Below are positions 1 through 11,440 of a DNA stretch of 64,000 nt, one piece after another. The position numbers and the translations under genes were made by a program. Below the pieces are notes generated by a model. That model was not told the DNA's origin. It searched no databases and saw only the letters and a list, made by a program, of their open reading frames with translations. The number at the start of each line of letters is the position of its first letter. Position 1 is the first letter of the stretch. This DNA comes from Membranipora membranacea (taxonomy: Eukaryota > Bryozoa > Gymnolaemata > Cheilostomatida > Membraniporidae), in assembly GCA_914767715.1 (NCBI GenBank), contig OU612068.1, positions 13,020,001-13,084,000 on the forward strand, written 5' to 3'.

Positions 1-606
1 GTAGAGATCAACAGAGCCACCCACTCTCCTCTGAAACACCTGTAATAAATATTGAAATACTGAATATATAAATTTCCAATGGCTGGTGGTGGGTTCTCCT
101 AGGGTAGCAAGGTGGTGACTGAAAGCTTGACATGATAGGGATTTCGCCTGATTCCATTCAACAGTAATATTTTTGAGATCTCCGACAGTCGAATTCATAC
201 TAGGTGCATGTCCTACATAGATTTAAGTTTTCTCTATCCAAGAGCTAGTTTAAGTGATGCTTCATCATGGTTTCGATGATGACTGGTGCAATCTATCATT
301 GAATTGGAAATGCAAAACGTTTATGTTCTGTGCTTTTTGTGTGTGAGTGTGTATGATCTCCCCGTGTCAAAGGTCCATTGAAAGGAAAATTGATTGCAAA
401 CCTGAATTAATTGCCATCAGCAAAACATATTTCTCACTTACATGATAAATAGTTACAACGATTCAACTAGTGCGAAGAGTCATTGAGTCATGATAAATCA
501 ATTGTAGTAAAAAGTACACTTTCAAATCTGATTTCTTCAGACTATAGTATATAAATCAGTCATTTTTTGCCTGAAGGGACTATGAATGATAGCCCACATA
601 TTTAGT
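1..606. other. AT-rich non-coding start of window
   Basis: No exon, RNA gene or clear repeat is visible. The last part may hold the decayed 5' side of the reverse transcriptase that follows, but no conserved residues can be read before about position 607. Confidence 0.5.
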
Positions 607-1870
607 GCAGATCAGCTCAACTACAGACCTATTTCCATCACATCAATAGTATCAAAAATCTTTGAACATGTTATCTCTCACAATGTACATAATTTTCAGG
701 AATTCCATGATATTTTGTATGAGCATCAAACATGGGTGTGATACTCAGCTATTAAATACGGTGACAGAATTTTTAGACTACTTCAACAATTCTATCCCTG
801 TCGACATAGCAGTCCTTGATTTTTCCAAGGCATTTGATGTCGTGTCTCATAGCAAATTAAATATTAAACTTCTGAATGTTGGTGTACACACTAAAACTGT
901 AAATTGGATTATGTCTTGGCTTCAAAATCTTAATTTATCTGTCTGTATTAACAATGTCAAATCTACATCTACAAATGTCACCTCTGGGGTACCCCAGGCC
1001 CAGGGTAGCGTTCTGGGTCCACTTTTATTTAATATCTTTATAAATGACATGAATAAATCTGTTGAATGTAGCACTCTTAAACTGTATGCTGACGATTCTT
1101 TACTGTACAAACCCATAACAAAAAATTCTGACAGTAATGTATTTCAACATGTTTTTGATAATCTTGCGACATGAGCTGGTAATTCTCAGTTGAAATTCAA
1201 CGTTAAAACGTGTGAGCATATATGCATACAGCGAAACACCAAAAAACCCCACGTTCGTCAATATGAAATGAAAAGTGAATCGCTGGTTAATGTTGACTCA
1301 GTTGAATATAATGGAGTCACCATCGATAGAAGACTATCATTTGACCAGCATATTAAATAAGTCCGTTCTAAAGCAAATCGCTCTCTCCATATGATTATGC
1401 GCTGTCTTAAAAAAGCTAAACCTAAAACAAGATCAATAGCGTATAAAACAGTCTGCCGTCCCATTATGGAGTTTGCCTCTCACACCTGGTCCCCCTATAA
1501 AGCCAAACATATTAAACAACTTGAAGGTATTAATCGTAAGGCATTCCGTTGGGTATACTTTTTGAGAAAAAATGACCACATCTCTGATCTGATGATGACT
1601 TATGGATTGGATACTTTGGAAATAAGATGCGTCATTGCAGACCAAAGAATATACCATAGGCTGCTTTGTGGTCAGGCTGCCCTTGATATTGACAGGTTCT
1701 CCTCGCATTTCTCTGACCAACATGATACACGCCATGGTGCAACTAAGAGCACCATCTCAACCGACAATGCGAAGTTTGCTTTCAAACATCGCATTCATAA
1801 ACTTTTCTGTACAACCATTCATAACATTATGATTATTGTATTGAATTTATTGTTATCTCTTCAGGTTTAA
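607..1870 (+). pseudogene. Broken non-LTR retrotransposon reverse transcriptase
   Basis: The reading contains the fingers motif NYRPIS (about 622-640), the motif A signature LDFSKAFD with its catalytic aspartate (about 814-840), motif B as GVPQAQGSVLGPLLF (about 987-1030) and motif C as YADD (about 1085-1096), followed by the C-terminal LINE-type region (RSIAYKTVCRPIMEF to about 1640). Motif B carries a two-residue insertion compared with the usual GVPQGS. The copy is dead: it has a frameshift near 729 with loss of a few conserved residues, an in-frame TGA at 1172-1174 and a TAA near 1357-1359. No endonuclease domain is visible upstream, so it is 5'-truncated as most LINE copies are. The style of motifs suggests the Jockey/CR1 group; that assignment is an inference. 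Confidence 0.9.
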
Positions 1871-2115
1871 AAATTAAAATCATAAGCTATGTTTATAGGT
1901 ATTGTCTGCCTGCCCCTTGCTTGTTGTCTGTCGCTGCGCCTGTCTGTCTGCTGCTCGCTGTGGGGCAGTTGTTCGGTCATCGTTGCTGTTGTGTGCCGCC
2001 TTGTCTGCCGGCCCCGGTGTGGGTGGGTTGCCATTATTGTGACTGTCGTTGGGTTGCCCAGGTTTGGCCATACCGCTTTTTACTTGCTTGCTGCCCAATA
2101 ACTAACAATACTATA
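1871..2115 (+). other. GC/T-rich tail downstream of the reverse transcriptase
   Basis: This stretch is rich in CTG, CTT and GTTG words and much richer in G+C than its surroundings (about 1905-2090). It starts straight after the dead reverse transcriptase, so it may be the 3' UTR of that element. Open frames on both strands here follow from biased composition and have no family signature. Confidence 0.4.
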
Positions 2116-2340
2116 GCATAGTTTTACCCTAATTAACTCCATACTAATTTGTCAATAGCTAGTGCATCAACGGATCCATGTAGCTTGTTCTGCTCATGAT
2201 ATTCCTTTGGCTGAAACAGCAATTAAATCATGACTCATGTCTCATTATACTGTACAACATAAACATTCAGCTGACTGATGTATACTTCAACTACAGCTTC
2301 TCGATAAAGGAGCAACAATACTCCGAGGGTGAATACTCAG

Positions 2341-2456
2341 ATGAGAGATGAGAGATGAGATGAGATGAGATGAGATGAGATGAGATGAGATGAGATGAGA
2401 TGAGATGAGATGAGATGAGATGAGATGAGATGAGATGAGATGAGATGAGATGAGAT
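2341..2456. repeat. Pentanucleotide microsatellite (TGAGA)n
   Basis: About 23 nearly perfect copies of a 5-bp unit, read as TGAGA on the plus strand. The first units are slightly irregular (AGAGATGAG), the rest perfect. Confidence 0.97.
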
Positions 2457-2719
2457 GTAGAAACTTGCCAAAGAAGACTGCTACACCAGTATCATCCCCT
2501 CATAATCCCTACCAACAACACAATGGCCCCTCCGAGAACCTGTTGATGTAGCCTATCATGACAGGCTTTTCAAGATATATACTGTTGATGTGTATTGATA
2601 AAGGTGATAGCAATCTTAGGAGCTTTTTAAAAATTGCCCTGCTGAAAAAGTGGTTCCTATGAGATCCTATGATAGGTAAATTGGTTCAGAAAAACTAGAA
2701 TGAAGAGAAGAACACCGAT

Positions 2720-2772
2720 TACTGGCTAATCCATGTATGCTCTATGATGGAGCACACATGGATAAGCCAGTA
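2720..2772. repeat. Short hairpin, 23-bp arms
   Basis: Left arm 2720-2742 and right arm 2750-2772 are inverted copies with two mismatches and a 7-bp loop; arms begin TACTGGCT. It lies in the spacer between the microsatellite and the first FReD copy, where I see no other feature (2457-3083). It may be a very small foldback element. Confidence 0.75.
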
Positions 2773-3083
2773 GTCTGAGAAGATTGTGTTTGATGGGGCA
2801 ATAAAGCAGTTTTTTGAGTTTTATTTGAGAGAAATCTAGCGGAATTCGCTTGCAAGCAATTGCTTCTATTTATCATTTTAAAAATTAAAAATTGGATTTT
2901 AAAAGTTAAAAAGGGTGCCCCTTGGTATTTAATGAGGGAATTTCCCTTTTCTCTGATAATTGATTGCTTAATTACATTGATTCAAATGATATTTAATAAG
3001 CAACTTTTGAGTTTGAGTGGTGTGGTTTTACCAACTTTTTTGCAGTCCTTTTTCACTGGCTGTCTACACACCTCCGTCACACC

Positions 3084-4516
3084 ATAAATTCTAATCAGAG
3101 CTCTGCCAACTTCTTAGTATCTCATACCATTGGCTCAATGATGGCTCATATGAGTAATAGCATGTGTGCTTGCAGAGGATGATTGCTTGCGAAAATTGCA
3201 TAAAGGACGCAGCATATCTCATTAGGACTCGCATATTGATTCGTATCTGGGTGTTTGATGTTCTCTGGGAGAATTTTTACACTTTTAGTAAAACTGTAAA
3301 TACTTCAATGCAGATATATCAATTGCGAAATTGGATGCATGAACCAAATCCTTTAAAAGATCGAATCCAACTCTTAACACTGACTATTTGTGACCATCAT
3401 CGCTCTGAACATGTACAACACACACAATCTCACCCAAGCAAAACACTTGCATCGAATAATATCTTCTTGAAGAAAAATCTCATGTTGAACTGATTTTCTT
3501 TCTTTATATAGGGATGGTACCCGACAGGTCATTGTCATGACTTTCACTTGTCTGCAAGAGAGCCGAGGACATGTTGAGATTATCTCTGTGAGGGTGTAAC
3601 TGTCAGCAGAATATATAATATCTACCCAACAGGATCAGCAAACTTCTCTTTATCCGTGTACTGTGATCAGTCATCAGATGGTGGTGGTTGGACTGTGAGT
3701 TGAAAAACTAATTTGATAATCTACTATGCAAACATTGTATTGGAATCAGCTGGATGATATTATGATCAAAGCTATGAGCACAAGATTTGTGATTTTCAGA
3801 AAATCTTTTACCAATTATTTTTGCAGGTGTTTCAGAGGAGAATGGATGGGTCCATGGATTTCTAAAGAAACTGGGCTAGTTACAAACTGGGTTTTGGTGC
3901 CTCTAAACTCAGAACATTGGTTGGGCAATGAAAATCTGCACGTTCTGACAAACCTGCATCAATCCAATGAGCTGAAAACTAGAAGCAGAAAACGATGAGA
4001 GAACATGCGCTAACTACAGTAATTTCAGTGTAGCCCCAGAAGCAGATGGTTACAGACTCACTGTTACTAACTTTCTTGGCTCTTCCTTAGCAGGTAAATT
4101 ATGTTAAAATTCAGTTCATTCCATAGTAGAGTCAGCTTGACAATATCAAATTACCTCATGGTGATCACTTCCAAGCCTGTAATAATCAGTGATTGTCAGA
4201 CTAAGTAATACTGGTTGTCTTGTGTACACACAACTGATCCGCTTGATTGCAGGAGATGCCATGGGGAGAAGAATATGCGATGCAATTCTCAACCGAAGAC
4301 AGAGACCAGGATACAGATGAAACCAGATCATGCCCCCAGCGATTCAAGGGCGCCTGGTGGTACAAAGATTGTCATGATTCCAACCTTAATGGCCTCTATC
4401 TTAAAGGGCAACACAAGTCATTTGCTGATGAGTTGAACTGGAAGCAGTGGAAAGGATTTCAAGAGTCCTTGACCTTCACAGAGATGAAATTCAGACCTGT
4501 TACTTCTCAAGTTTGA
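3084..4516 (+). pseudogene. Fibrinogen-related domain gene, dead copy
   Basis: Four exon-like blocks match the intact gene at 12077-13634 in order and in splice positions: 3084-3149, 3512-3694, 3827-4093 and 4253-4516. The copy is broken several ways. The start ATG is ATA (3084-3086). The exon 1 donor is CAT|ATGAGT where the intact gene has CAT|GTGAGT. Exon 2 holds an in-frame TGA (3575-3577). Exon 3 holds an in-frame TAA (3863-3865), an extra base near 3900 and a 5-bp loss near 3980. Exon 4 has one extra base near its start, yet its 3' half still reads cleanly through the WWY...CHDSNLNG calcium and ligand pocket to FTEMKFRP. A possible poly(A) signal AATAAA sits at 4541-4546. Many independent lesions argue for a real pseudogene over sequencing error. 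Confidence 0.93.
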
Positions 4517-4729
4517 ATTTGATCGTAATGTTTATGTAAGAATAAATAAATATAAATATTGAATGAAGTTTATTATAGGTATGTGAATGAATGAATGGAT
4601 AAAACAACTAAAAGGGAGTGAATGTTTTTTTTATTTTGCCTGTAGAGGAATGAATAACCCCCTAGAGTTATTCACGATGCATTCCTCTTTTCCATCAATA
4701 TACCCAATCATGAGATCAACAAATTGGGT

Positions 4730-5640
4730 ATTTCAAAAACATATTTGATTATCAGATAATTCTCATAAAATCTACAATGTGCTCTAGCACCGCACCATTC
4801 TGGATATGGATTCTGTCTGAAATTATCAAATTTGACCATGGTCTTGATCTCATGTCCCTTCTGCTTCAAAGACACTCTCAAAGATATCTTCGCATGCAAA
4901 AATAAATAAAATAAAAAAAAAAAATATATATATATATGTAAGGCAGAAAAGGGCATGTGTATTATAGCATGCCAGGACTGTCTGTTTAGGATCACCAACT
5001 GTTTAATGTGACAGTCCTACTAGGTCATGTTTGGTATGGTTTTAAGGATCTCAGGCTGAAAAGTCATTAGGGCATAAGAAATAATGCAGCCAGTGAACCA
5101 AATCGCAGTAAACTGCTGCAAAGTCTGAATATTGGGATCATAGTGGATCATAGTGATTTATTGCCTCCACCTGTTCACTATGATCCACTATGATCCTTGC
5201 TTATATATTAAAAAAAAACTAAAATGCTATTTTCTACAATTTCTACTTTTTTTATTTTTCTTATTCGCCCTATGAACTCACAATATTCGATTTACTGGGG
5301 TAGTATATTCACTTTTCTAATAGAACTGACCATTTAAGGCCAACAAACAAGGAAACGGCTATGGCAAGCCACCTCCAGATTCAAGATAAACCATGCATGT
5401 TTTTATTTAAGGTTAACTTCCTTTTCAAAGCAGATCTCTGTCAGGTGGTATATTATAACAGACTTTGAAGTAGCAAATACTTATGGTGAAAGTTGTGGTA
5501 AATATCATTTTCACAGATATAGGTTACTGTTAGTTAAGTTCTGATGTAAGCGAGGTTGTTATTAGGACACCAACGTTGAACTGTCTTTAATTTTTGTCGG
5601 CTGGAGAAGAGAGCTTTTTTAAATATGCAAAACTTGCCTG
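4730..5640 (+). repeat. FReD-cluster flank module, copy 1
   Basis: The first of five related stretches that follow FReD copies or relics. Shared words include a segment around 4780-4870 (TGCTCTAGCACC, GGATTCTGTCTG) and one around 5350-5500 (AGGAAACGGC, ACAGACTTTGAAGTAGCAAATAC). Related copies lie at about 8630-9960, 10430-11090, 13760-14310 and 14820-15090. No open frame is conserved between copies, so it appears to be non-coding DNA carried along by segmental duplication. Confidence 0.8.
5135..5196. repeat. Perfect 22-bp inverted repeat
   Basis: Arms 5135-5156 and 5175-5196 are exact reverse complements, with an 18-bp loop. Each arm itself contains GGATCATAGT twice. It sits inside flank module copy 1 and is absent from the other copies, so it postdates the duplication. 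Confidence 0.9.
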
Positions 5641-5699
5641 TTCAACCTTGCAAAGATTTTCTTCATACATTATTCGAATACAGAAATTAACCAGTCAAT

Positions 5700-5800
5700 C
5701 GTTGGCAGGTTGAACTGGATACCATCATATCACTTGCCTTCACAGAGATGAAATTCAGACCTGCTGTACCTCAGGCTTGCTTTTATAAAGAAACTATTTT
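5700..5800 (+). pseudogene. FReD exon 4 relic upstream of the TCAG array
   Basis: The segment at about 5705-5775 matches the end of FReD exon 4, including a block coding FTEMKFRPA (about 5742-5768). The rest of the exon is missing or scrambled. It corresponds to the relic at 14410-14520 that lies downstream of the intact gene, so gene plus downstream relic were duplicated together. Confidence 0.8.
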
Positions 5801-5803
5801 GAT

Positions 5804-5804
<1 letters not shown>

Positions 5805-5845
<41 letters not shown>

Positions 5846-8248
5846 CAGTCAGTCAGTCAGTCAGTCAGTCAGTCAGTCAGTCAGTCAGTCAGTCAGTCAG
5901 TCAGTCAGTCAGTCAGTCAGTCAGTCAGTCAGTCAGTCAGTCAGTCAGTCAGTCAGTCAGTCAGTCAGTCAGTCAGTCAGTCAGTCAGTCAGTCAGTCAG
6001 TCAGTCAGTCAGTCAGTCAGTCAGTCAGTCAGTCAGTCAGTCAGTCAGTCAGTCAGTCAGTCAGTCAGTCAGTCAGTCAGTCAGTCAGTCAGTCAGTCAG
6101 TCAGTCAGTCAGTCAGTCAGTCAGTCAGTCAGTCAGTCAGTCAGTCAGTCAGTCAGTCAGTCAGTCAGTCAGTCAGTCAGTCAGTCAGTCAGTCAGTCAG
6201 TCAGTCAGTCAGTCAGTCAGTCAGTCAGTCAGTCAGTCAGTCAGTCAGTCAGTCAGTCAGTCAGTCAGTCAGTCAGTCAGTCAGTCAGTCAGTCAGTCAG
6301 TCAGTCAGTCAGTCAGTCAGTCAGTCAGTCAGTCAGTCAGTCAGTCAGTCAGTCAGTCAGTCAGTCAGTCAGTCAGTCAGTCAGTCAGTCAGTCAGTCAG
6401 TCAGTCAGTCAGTCAGTCAGTCAGTCAGTCAGTCAGTCAGTCAGTCAGTCAGTCAGTCAGTCAGTCAGTCAGTCAGTCAGTCAGTCAGTCAGTCAGTCAG
6501 TCAGTCAGTCAGTCAGTCAGTCAGTCAGTCAGTCAGTCAGTCAGTCAGTCAGTCAGTCAGTCAGTCAGTCAGTCAGTCAGTCAGTCAGTCAGTCAGTCAG
6601 TCAGTCAGTCAGTCAGTCAGTCAGTCAGTCAGTCAGTCAGTCAGTCAGTCAGTCAGTCAGTCAGTCAGTCAGTCAGTCAGTCAGTCAGTCAGTCAGTCAG
6701 TCAGTCAGTCAGTCAGTCAGTCAGTCAGTCAGTCAGTCAGTCAGTCAGTCAGTCAGTCAGTCAGTCAGTCAGTCAGTCAGTCAGTCAGTCAGTCAGTCAG
6801 TCAGTCAGTCAGTCAGTCAGTCAGTCAGTCAGTCAGTCAGTCAGTCAGTCAGTCAGTCAGTCAGTCAGTCAGTCAGTCAGTCAGTCAGTCAGTCAGTCAG
6901 TCAGTCAGTCAGTCAGTCAGTCAGTCAGTCAGTCAGTCAGTCAGTCAGTCAGTCAGTCAGTCAGTCAGTCAGTCAGTCAGTCAGTCAGTCAGTCAGTCAG
7001 TCAGTCAGTCAGTCAGTCAGTCAGTCAGTCAGTCAGTCAGTCAGTCAGTCAGTCAGTCAGTCAGTCAGTCAGTCAGTCAGTCAGTCAGTCAGTCAGTCAG
7101 TCAGTCAGTCAGTCAGTCAGTCAGTCAGTCAGTCAGTCAGTCAGTCAGTCAGTCAGTCAGTCAGTCAGTCAGTCAGTCAGTCAGTCAGTCAGTCAGTCAG
7201 TCAGTCAGTCAGTCAGTCAGTCAGTCAGTCAGTCAGTCAGTCAGTCAGTCAGTCAGTCAGTCAGTCAGTCAGTCAGTCAGTCAGTCAGTCAGTCAGTCAG
7301 TCAGTCAGTCAGTCAGTCAGTCAGTCAGTCAGTCAGTCAGTCAGTCAGTCAGTCAGTCAGTCAGTCAGTCAGTCAGTCAGTCAGTCAGTCAGTCAGTCAG
7401 TCAGTCAGTCAGTCAGTCAGTCAGTCAGTCAGTCAGTCAGTCAGTCAGTCAGTCAGTCAGTCAGTCAGTCAGTCAGTCAGTCAGTCAGTCAGTCAGTCAG
7501 TCAGTCAGTCAGTCAGTCAGTCAGTCAGTCAGTCAGTCAGTCAGTCAGTCAGTCAGTCAGTCAGTCAGTCAGTCAGTCAGTCAGTCAGTCAGTCAGTCAG
7601 TCAGTCAGTCAGTCAGTCAGTCAGTCAGTCAGTCAGTCAGTCAGTCAGTCAGTCAGTCAGTCAGTCAGTCAGTCAGTCAGTCAGTCAGTCAGTCAGTCAG
7701 TCAGTCAGTCAGTCAGTCAGTCAGTCAGTCAGTCAGTCAGTCAGTCAGTCAGTCAGTCAGTCAGTCAGTCAGTCAGTCAGTCAGTCAGTCAGTCAGTCAG
7801 TCAGTCAGTCAGTCAGTCAGTCAGTCAGTCAGTCAGTCAGTCAGTCAGTCAGTCAGTCAGTCAGTCAGTCAGTCAGTCAGTCAGTCAGTCAGTCAGTCAG
7901 TCAGTCAGTCAGTCAGTCAGTCAGTCAGTCAGTCAGTCAGTCAGTCAGTCAGTCAGTCAGTCAGTCAGTCAGTCAGTCAGTCAGTCAGTCAGTCAGTCAG
8001 TCAGTCAGTCAGTCAGTCAGTCAGTCAGTCAGTCAGTCAGTCAGTCAGTCAGTCAGTCAGTCAGTCAGTCAGTCAGTCAGTCAGTCAGTCAGTCAGTCAG
8101 TCAGTCAGTCAGTCAGTCAGTCAGTCAGTCAGTCAGTCAGTCAGTCAGTCAGTCAGTCAGTCAGTCAGTCAGTCAGTCAGTCAGTCAGTCAGTCAGTCAG
8201 TCAGTCAGTCAGTCAGTCAGTCAGTCAGTCAGTCAGTCAGTTAGTTAG
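5805..8248. repeat. Giant tetranucleotide array, (TTAG)10-(TCAG)599-(TTAG)2
   Basis: Ten TTAG units (5805-5844) are followed by an uninterrupted run of TCAG from 5845 to 8240, about 599 copies, and then two TTAG units (8241-8248). I saw no variant unit inside the TCAG core. The array begins about 35 bp after the coding remnant of the FReD exon 4 relic, so it expanded in what was a 3' UTR. The true length in the genome may differ, because such arrays are unstable and hard to assemble. Confidence 0.97.
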
Positions 8249-8629
8249 CTACTTTATTCAATGAACTCAATTGAACTCCTCTTTTGGCTTGGATAAGGCT
8301 GTTTTATTCTGAATTTGGCAGATGATTTATAATTTTTTTTAAAAGCTTGAGACCACACATGGTTTCAAAGGTGCAATACCCAGGACCAACACAATAACAG
8401 CATATCCGCTGTGACATGAATGATAGACATGCACCAATGAACAATGGGTGATTTTAGATCGTTAGAAAATAATATCATTAATGGTGGCAAATCAACACTG
8501 CTCTTAAGTGTCAAAGTTTTCACATTAACGACAATCGTTTCAAATATGTGGAATAAGTGTTAGCAATCCATTAAGCTTGCTAGGAAAATACGTCTCACTA
8601 ATCATGATCTAAGCTAACATTTGAGATAC
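8249..8629. other. Spacer with homology to 10370-10530
   Basis: Non-coding. The part from about 8450 to 8629 resembles the sequence leading into flank module copy 3 (shared words ACGACAATCGTTTCA / CCGACAATCATTTCA and CAGAGTTGATTCA), showing that the duplicated unit is longer than the flank module itself. Confidence 0.6.
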
Positions 8630-9960
8630 AGAGTTGATTCACTTTCCCACCATCAGTCTTCCTCTCATCTTGACACCAAAATTTGAAGAAAAAAGCAGTT
8701 CGTGTTTTCAAAAACAGATATTTCTTTTCCTTATCAAAATTACTCAAAACCCATTATCACTCAATTTACAAATGATCTACAATGTGTTCCAGCACTCTTC
8801 ACTGCATGCTGTCTGATATTATCGATGCATTCTTCGAGAAAGACTGATTCATCATGATCTTGATTTCATATCCCTACCTGCTTCACAGAAATCATGAGGC
8901 AAGATAATGTTACGATTATAACTCTATCTGCTTAATCACTGCTGATCATCATACCTGACAAGTCTCCCTTTTTGATAGGGAGGCTCCCAGTTTTTAGGGG
9001 TGATTCCCATCCCCTCCCTATCTCCCTTTTTCTTCCTTTTTTCAACTTCCTTTACTCAGAAAATTTGTGCAACTAAATTTTGCAAAAAAAACTGTGTTTT
9101 CCTACCATCACAGTTCACATTCCTATGTATTTGCTCATTATCATTACTTATTATATGTGGCTATACAAGATCTGAGCCTAACCTACCAGTGTTTTTAAGG
9201 CTGTCCCTCTAAGCGGTAAAATGATGCAATTCATAAAATTAACAGTCAAGTTTTAGCTTGGAAACATTATTCACAAGGCCTAAATTGCACCCGCATTCTT
9301 GCATGCAGGGGGGTCTTTCAATTCGGAAGAGCGATCCTTTACTAAAGCAAGTTATCACTATCACATCGCTCAAAATTATCACTCACTTGGTCTTTCAATT
9401 AGACAAAATCACTCCTAGATCGCTCACTCAGAATGTATATAGTTCAATCAAGTGACTGAGCGATCTGAAAGCGAGACCCCTAGCAGGTATCGCTCACTCA
9501 CTGAGTGAGCGATCAGATTGCGATTTTTGCTGTTTCTAATTGAAAGACCTCCCAGATTGGTAGTCGGGGTTTATAGTTCATACCAAGGAGTAACGCCATT
9601 ACTCTTTGTTCATACGCAGTGGCCTCCTGATTTCTGGGTCTGCCAACTTGTCATGTATGCTGATCATGCTTAATCATCATTAATCATCAAGGCCTACAAA
9701 CTAGGAAATGGCCTTGACAAGCCACCTCCAGGCTTTTGGTAAACATGTTTTGTTTTGGCTTGTTTCCTCCTCAAAACAGATATAAGATATGTGGTATACT
9801 ATGACAGGCTTTGAAGTGACAAAGTCGATTGGCGATATTTTATCAGGCCTATCATTTTCACAGGCATTAGTTGCTGTTAGCCACGGATGTTCCCATGTAA
9901 GCACGGTTGATATCAAGGCTAATGAATAGATGTTTTTATAACTTACATAGTTCAAACACA
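8630..9960 (+). repeat. FReD-cluster flank module, copy 2
   Basis: Second copy of the module, aligned by the words AATGTGTTCCAGCAC (about 8780), CTAGGAAATGGCC (about 9700) and CATAGTATACCACATATC-like sequence around 9790, and by the tail near 9870-9930. It is lengthened by unrelated DNA, including the inverted-repeat element at 9307-9553. No FReD gene precedes it; the giant TCAG array and spacer stand in that place. Confidence 0.7.
9307..9553. mobile_element. MITE-like element with imperfect terminal inverted repeats
   Basis: The ends read CAGGGGGGTCTTTCAATT and, on the other strand, CTGGGAGGTCTTTCAATT, matching at 16 of 18 positions. A third internal GGTCTTTCAATTAGA lies near 9389-9403. The core repeats GATCGCTCACTCA words in both orientations, with one perfect 12-bp-arm palindrome at 9489-9513 around a single central base. 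No coding capacity is present. I found no convincing target site duplication, so the superfamily is unknown. Confidence 0.72.
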
Positions 9961-10119
9961 GAGAGGGACTGAATAACTATATATCATAACCTAAGCGCAG
10001 AGTAAGCAAACCAAGATATTAAACATCTAAAATTATGAAATAGGTGCAATTACAAGGCTTTGTTATGATACCCTGAGACTGTAGTTGTGAAGAATGGTGA
10101 CAGTCACACTGCAGTAACT

Positions 10120-10245
10120 ACTCTTGGAAGTTATGTTTCCTCACAGTTGCAACCAACCACCCAATTGAGACACAATTATCACCTGCCTGGAAGAGCGCTG
10201 AGGACATGTCTAAACTATCTTTGTGAGGGTGAAACTGTCAGCAGA
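10120..10245 (+). pseudogene. FReD exon 2 relic
   Basis: A stretch at about 10165-10242 matches the first half of exon 2 of the intact FReD gene and reads open as HNYHLPGRALRTCLNYLCEG, keeping the two cysteines of the TC-x4-C motif. A TTTCCTCACAG acceptor-like sequence precedes it at about 10135-10145. The second half of exon 2 and exons 3 and 4 are missing, and it runs into unrelated DNA. It marks a third FReD unit whose remainder has decayed. Confidence 0.75.
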
Positions 10246-10429
10246 ATAATGTGTATCTTTCTCCTTGTAAGATCACATCCGCTGTATCTTAGAGATTGCT
10301 ATCATCTACACTGTTTTGAACAGTAGGATGTAGGAGCCACTATGAATTATAATCCCAAGTTTGGTAGGTGTAACTTTTTGGTATTTTTAGATGGTGAGAA
10401 CAATATGATCTTAAACTGTAGCAAAACAA

Positions 10430-11090
10430 TATTGTAATTCAGTGCCTAAATGTTCATATTACCGACAATCATTTCACATAGTAATATGAATGATAAGTAT
10501 TTTGTAACATGTGAGAATCAGAGTTGATTCATCTATTTTATTTTTATTTTATCTCGACACCCATTTTCAAAATGACATTTCTATTTCCCTATCAAAATCT
10601 CTCAAACCCAACATCACTCAGTTCACATAGGATTATGTGCTCTAGAACCACATCCTTATACTGATATCAGAGATGCATTTTGTCTGATATTATCAATGAA
10701 TCCCTCGAGAAGGATTGATTGGTCTTAATTACATATCCCTACCTGCGCCATAGGAATCATGAGGCAAGTTAATGTCACCAGATAGCATGCCAACACTGTC
10801 TGTTTTAGATCATCATGCCAATACACTAGGAAACGGCCTCGATGAGCGACCTCCAGGCTTTTGGTAGACATGTTTTTGTTTTGGCTAGTTTTCTCCTCAA
10901 CACAGATATTAGATCTGTGGTATATCATGACAGGCTTAGAAGAAGCAAATACCAGTAGCAATTTGACATCATGAATATCATTTTCACAAACAACAGTTGC
11001 TGTGAGCTACGGATGTTCTGGTGTAAGCAAGGTTGTAAGCAACGCTGTTATCAAGGCAACATCTTTGAATGATCTCTGATTATTTTGGCT
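10430..11090 (+). repeat. FReD-cluster flank module, copy 3
   Basis: Third copy of the module, with the words ATGTGCTCTAGAACCACATC (about 10635), CACTAGGAAACGGCCTC (about 10822-10838) and ATATCATGACAGGCTTAGAAG (about 10921-10941). It follows the exon 2 relic at the distance expected of a gene-plus-flank unit that has lost most of its exons. Confidence 0.78.
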
Positions 11091-11239
11091 AACGATGATG
11101 ATGAGGTTATTATATATCCAAAGCTTTTACAGATATATTTGATTATAATATTGTAATGTAAAACTAATGTAAAGATGGGCTTTTACTGTAAATTAACTGG
11201 GTTAAAATCGCGAGTCTGTCTCTGTCAGAATGAATGACA

Positions 11240-11440
11240 GTCCTTTAGGGGCGAGACCGCCGTATCCGGCGCCAAGTTGCTCTCAGTTTGCAGGCAGTTT
11301 CAAGCACATTAGTATGTTGAGCCCAGTAGACAGTAGTCTGCAGCGGGATTAAAACCCAAGACCAATGATCTAAACTTATATGATTTAAAGGAAGACAATC
11401 AATTTGGATTGTTGCTGAATTCTCTGAAATTACCGTCACC
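11240..11440 (-). mobile_element. tRNA-related SINE fragment (family 2)
   Basis: On the minus strand a B-box-like GGGTTTTAATCCC (about 11346-11358) is followed by a body with CTGCCTGCAAACTGAGAGCA and TTGGCGC (about 11270-11300). The same body follows a tRNA-like head in the SINE at 47525-47740, which supports assigning both to one family. The tRNA-like head is too decayed here to show a clean A box, and the ends are not defined. Confidence 0.6.

Noticed and set aside
1880-2121. Protein-coding gene in the GC-rich tail
   Set aside because: Overlapping open frames on both strands arise from biased composition; there is no start context, splice support or family motif.
5805-8248. TTAG/TCAG array as telomeric sequence
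   Set aside because: The unit is four bases, not TTAGG or TTAGGG, and the array is internal, beside a lectin relic, with ordinary genes on both sides.
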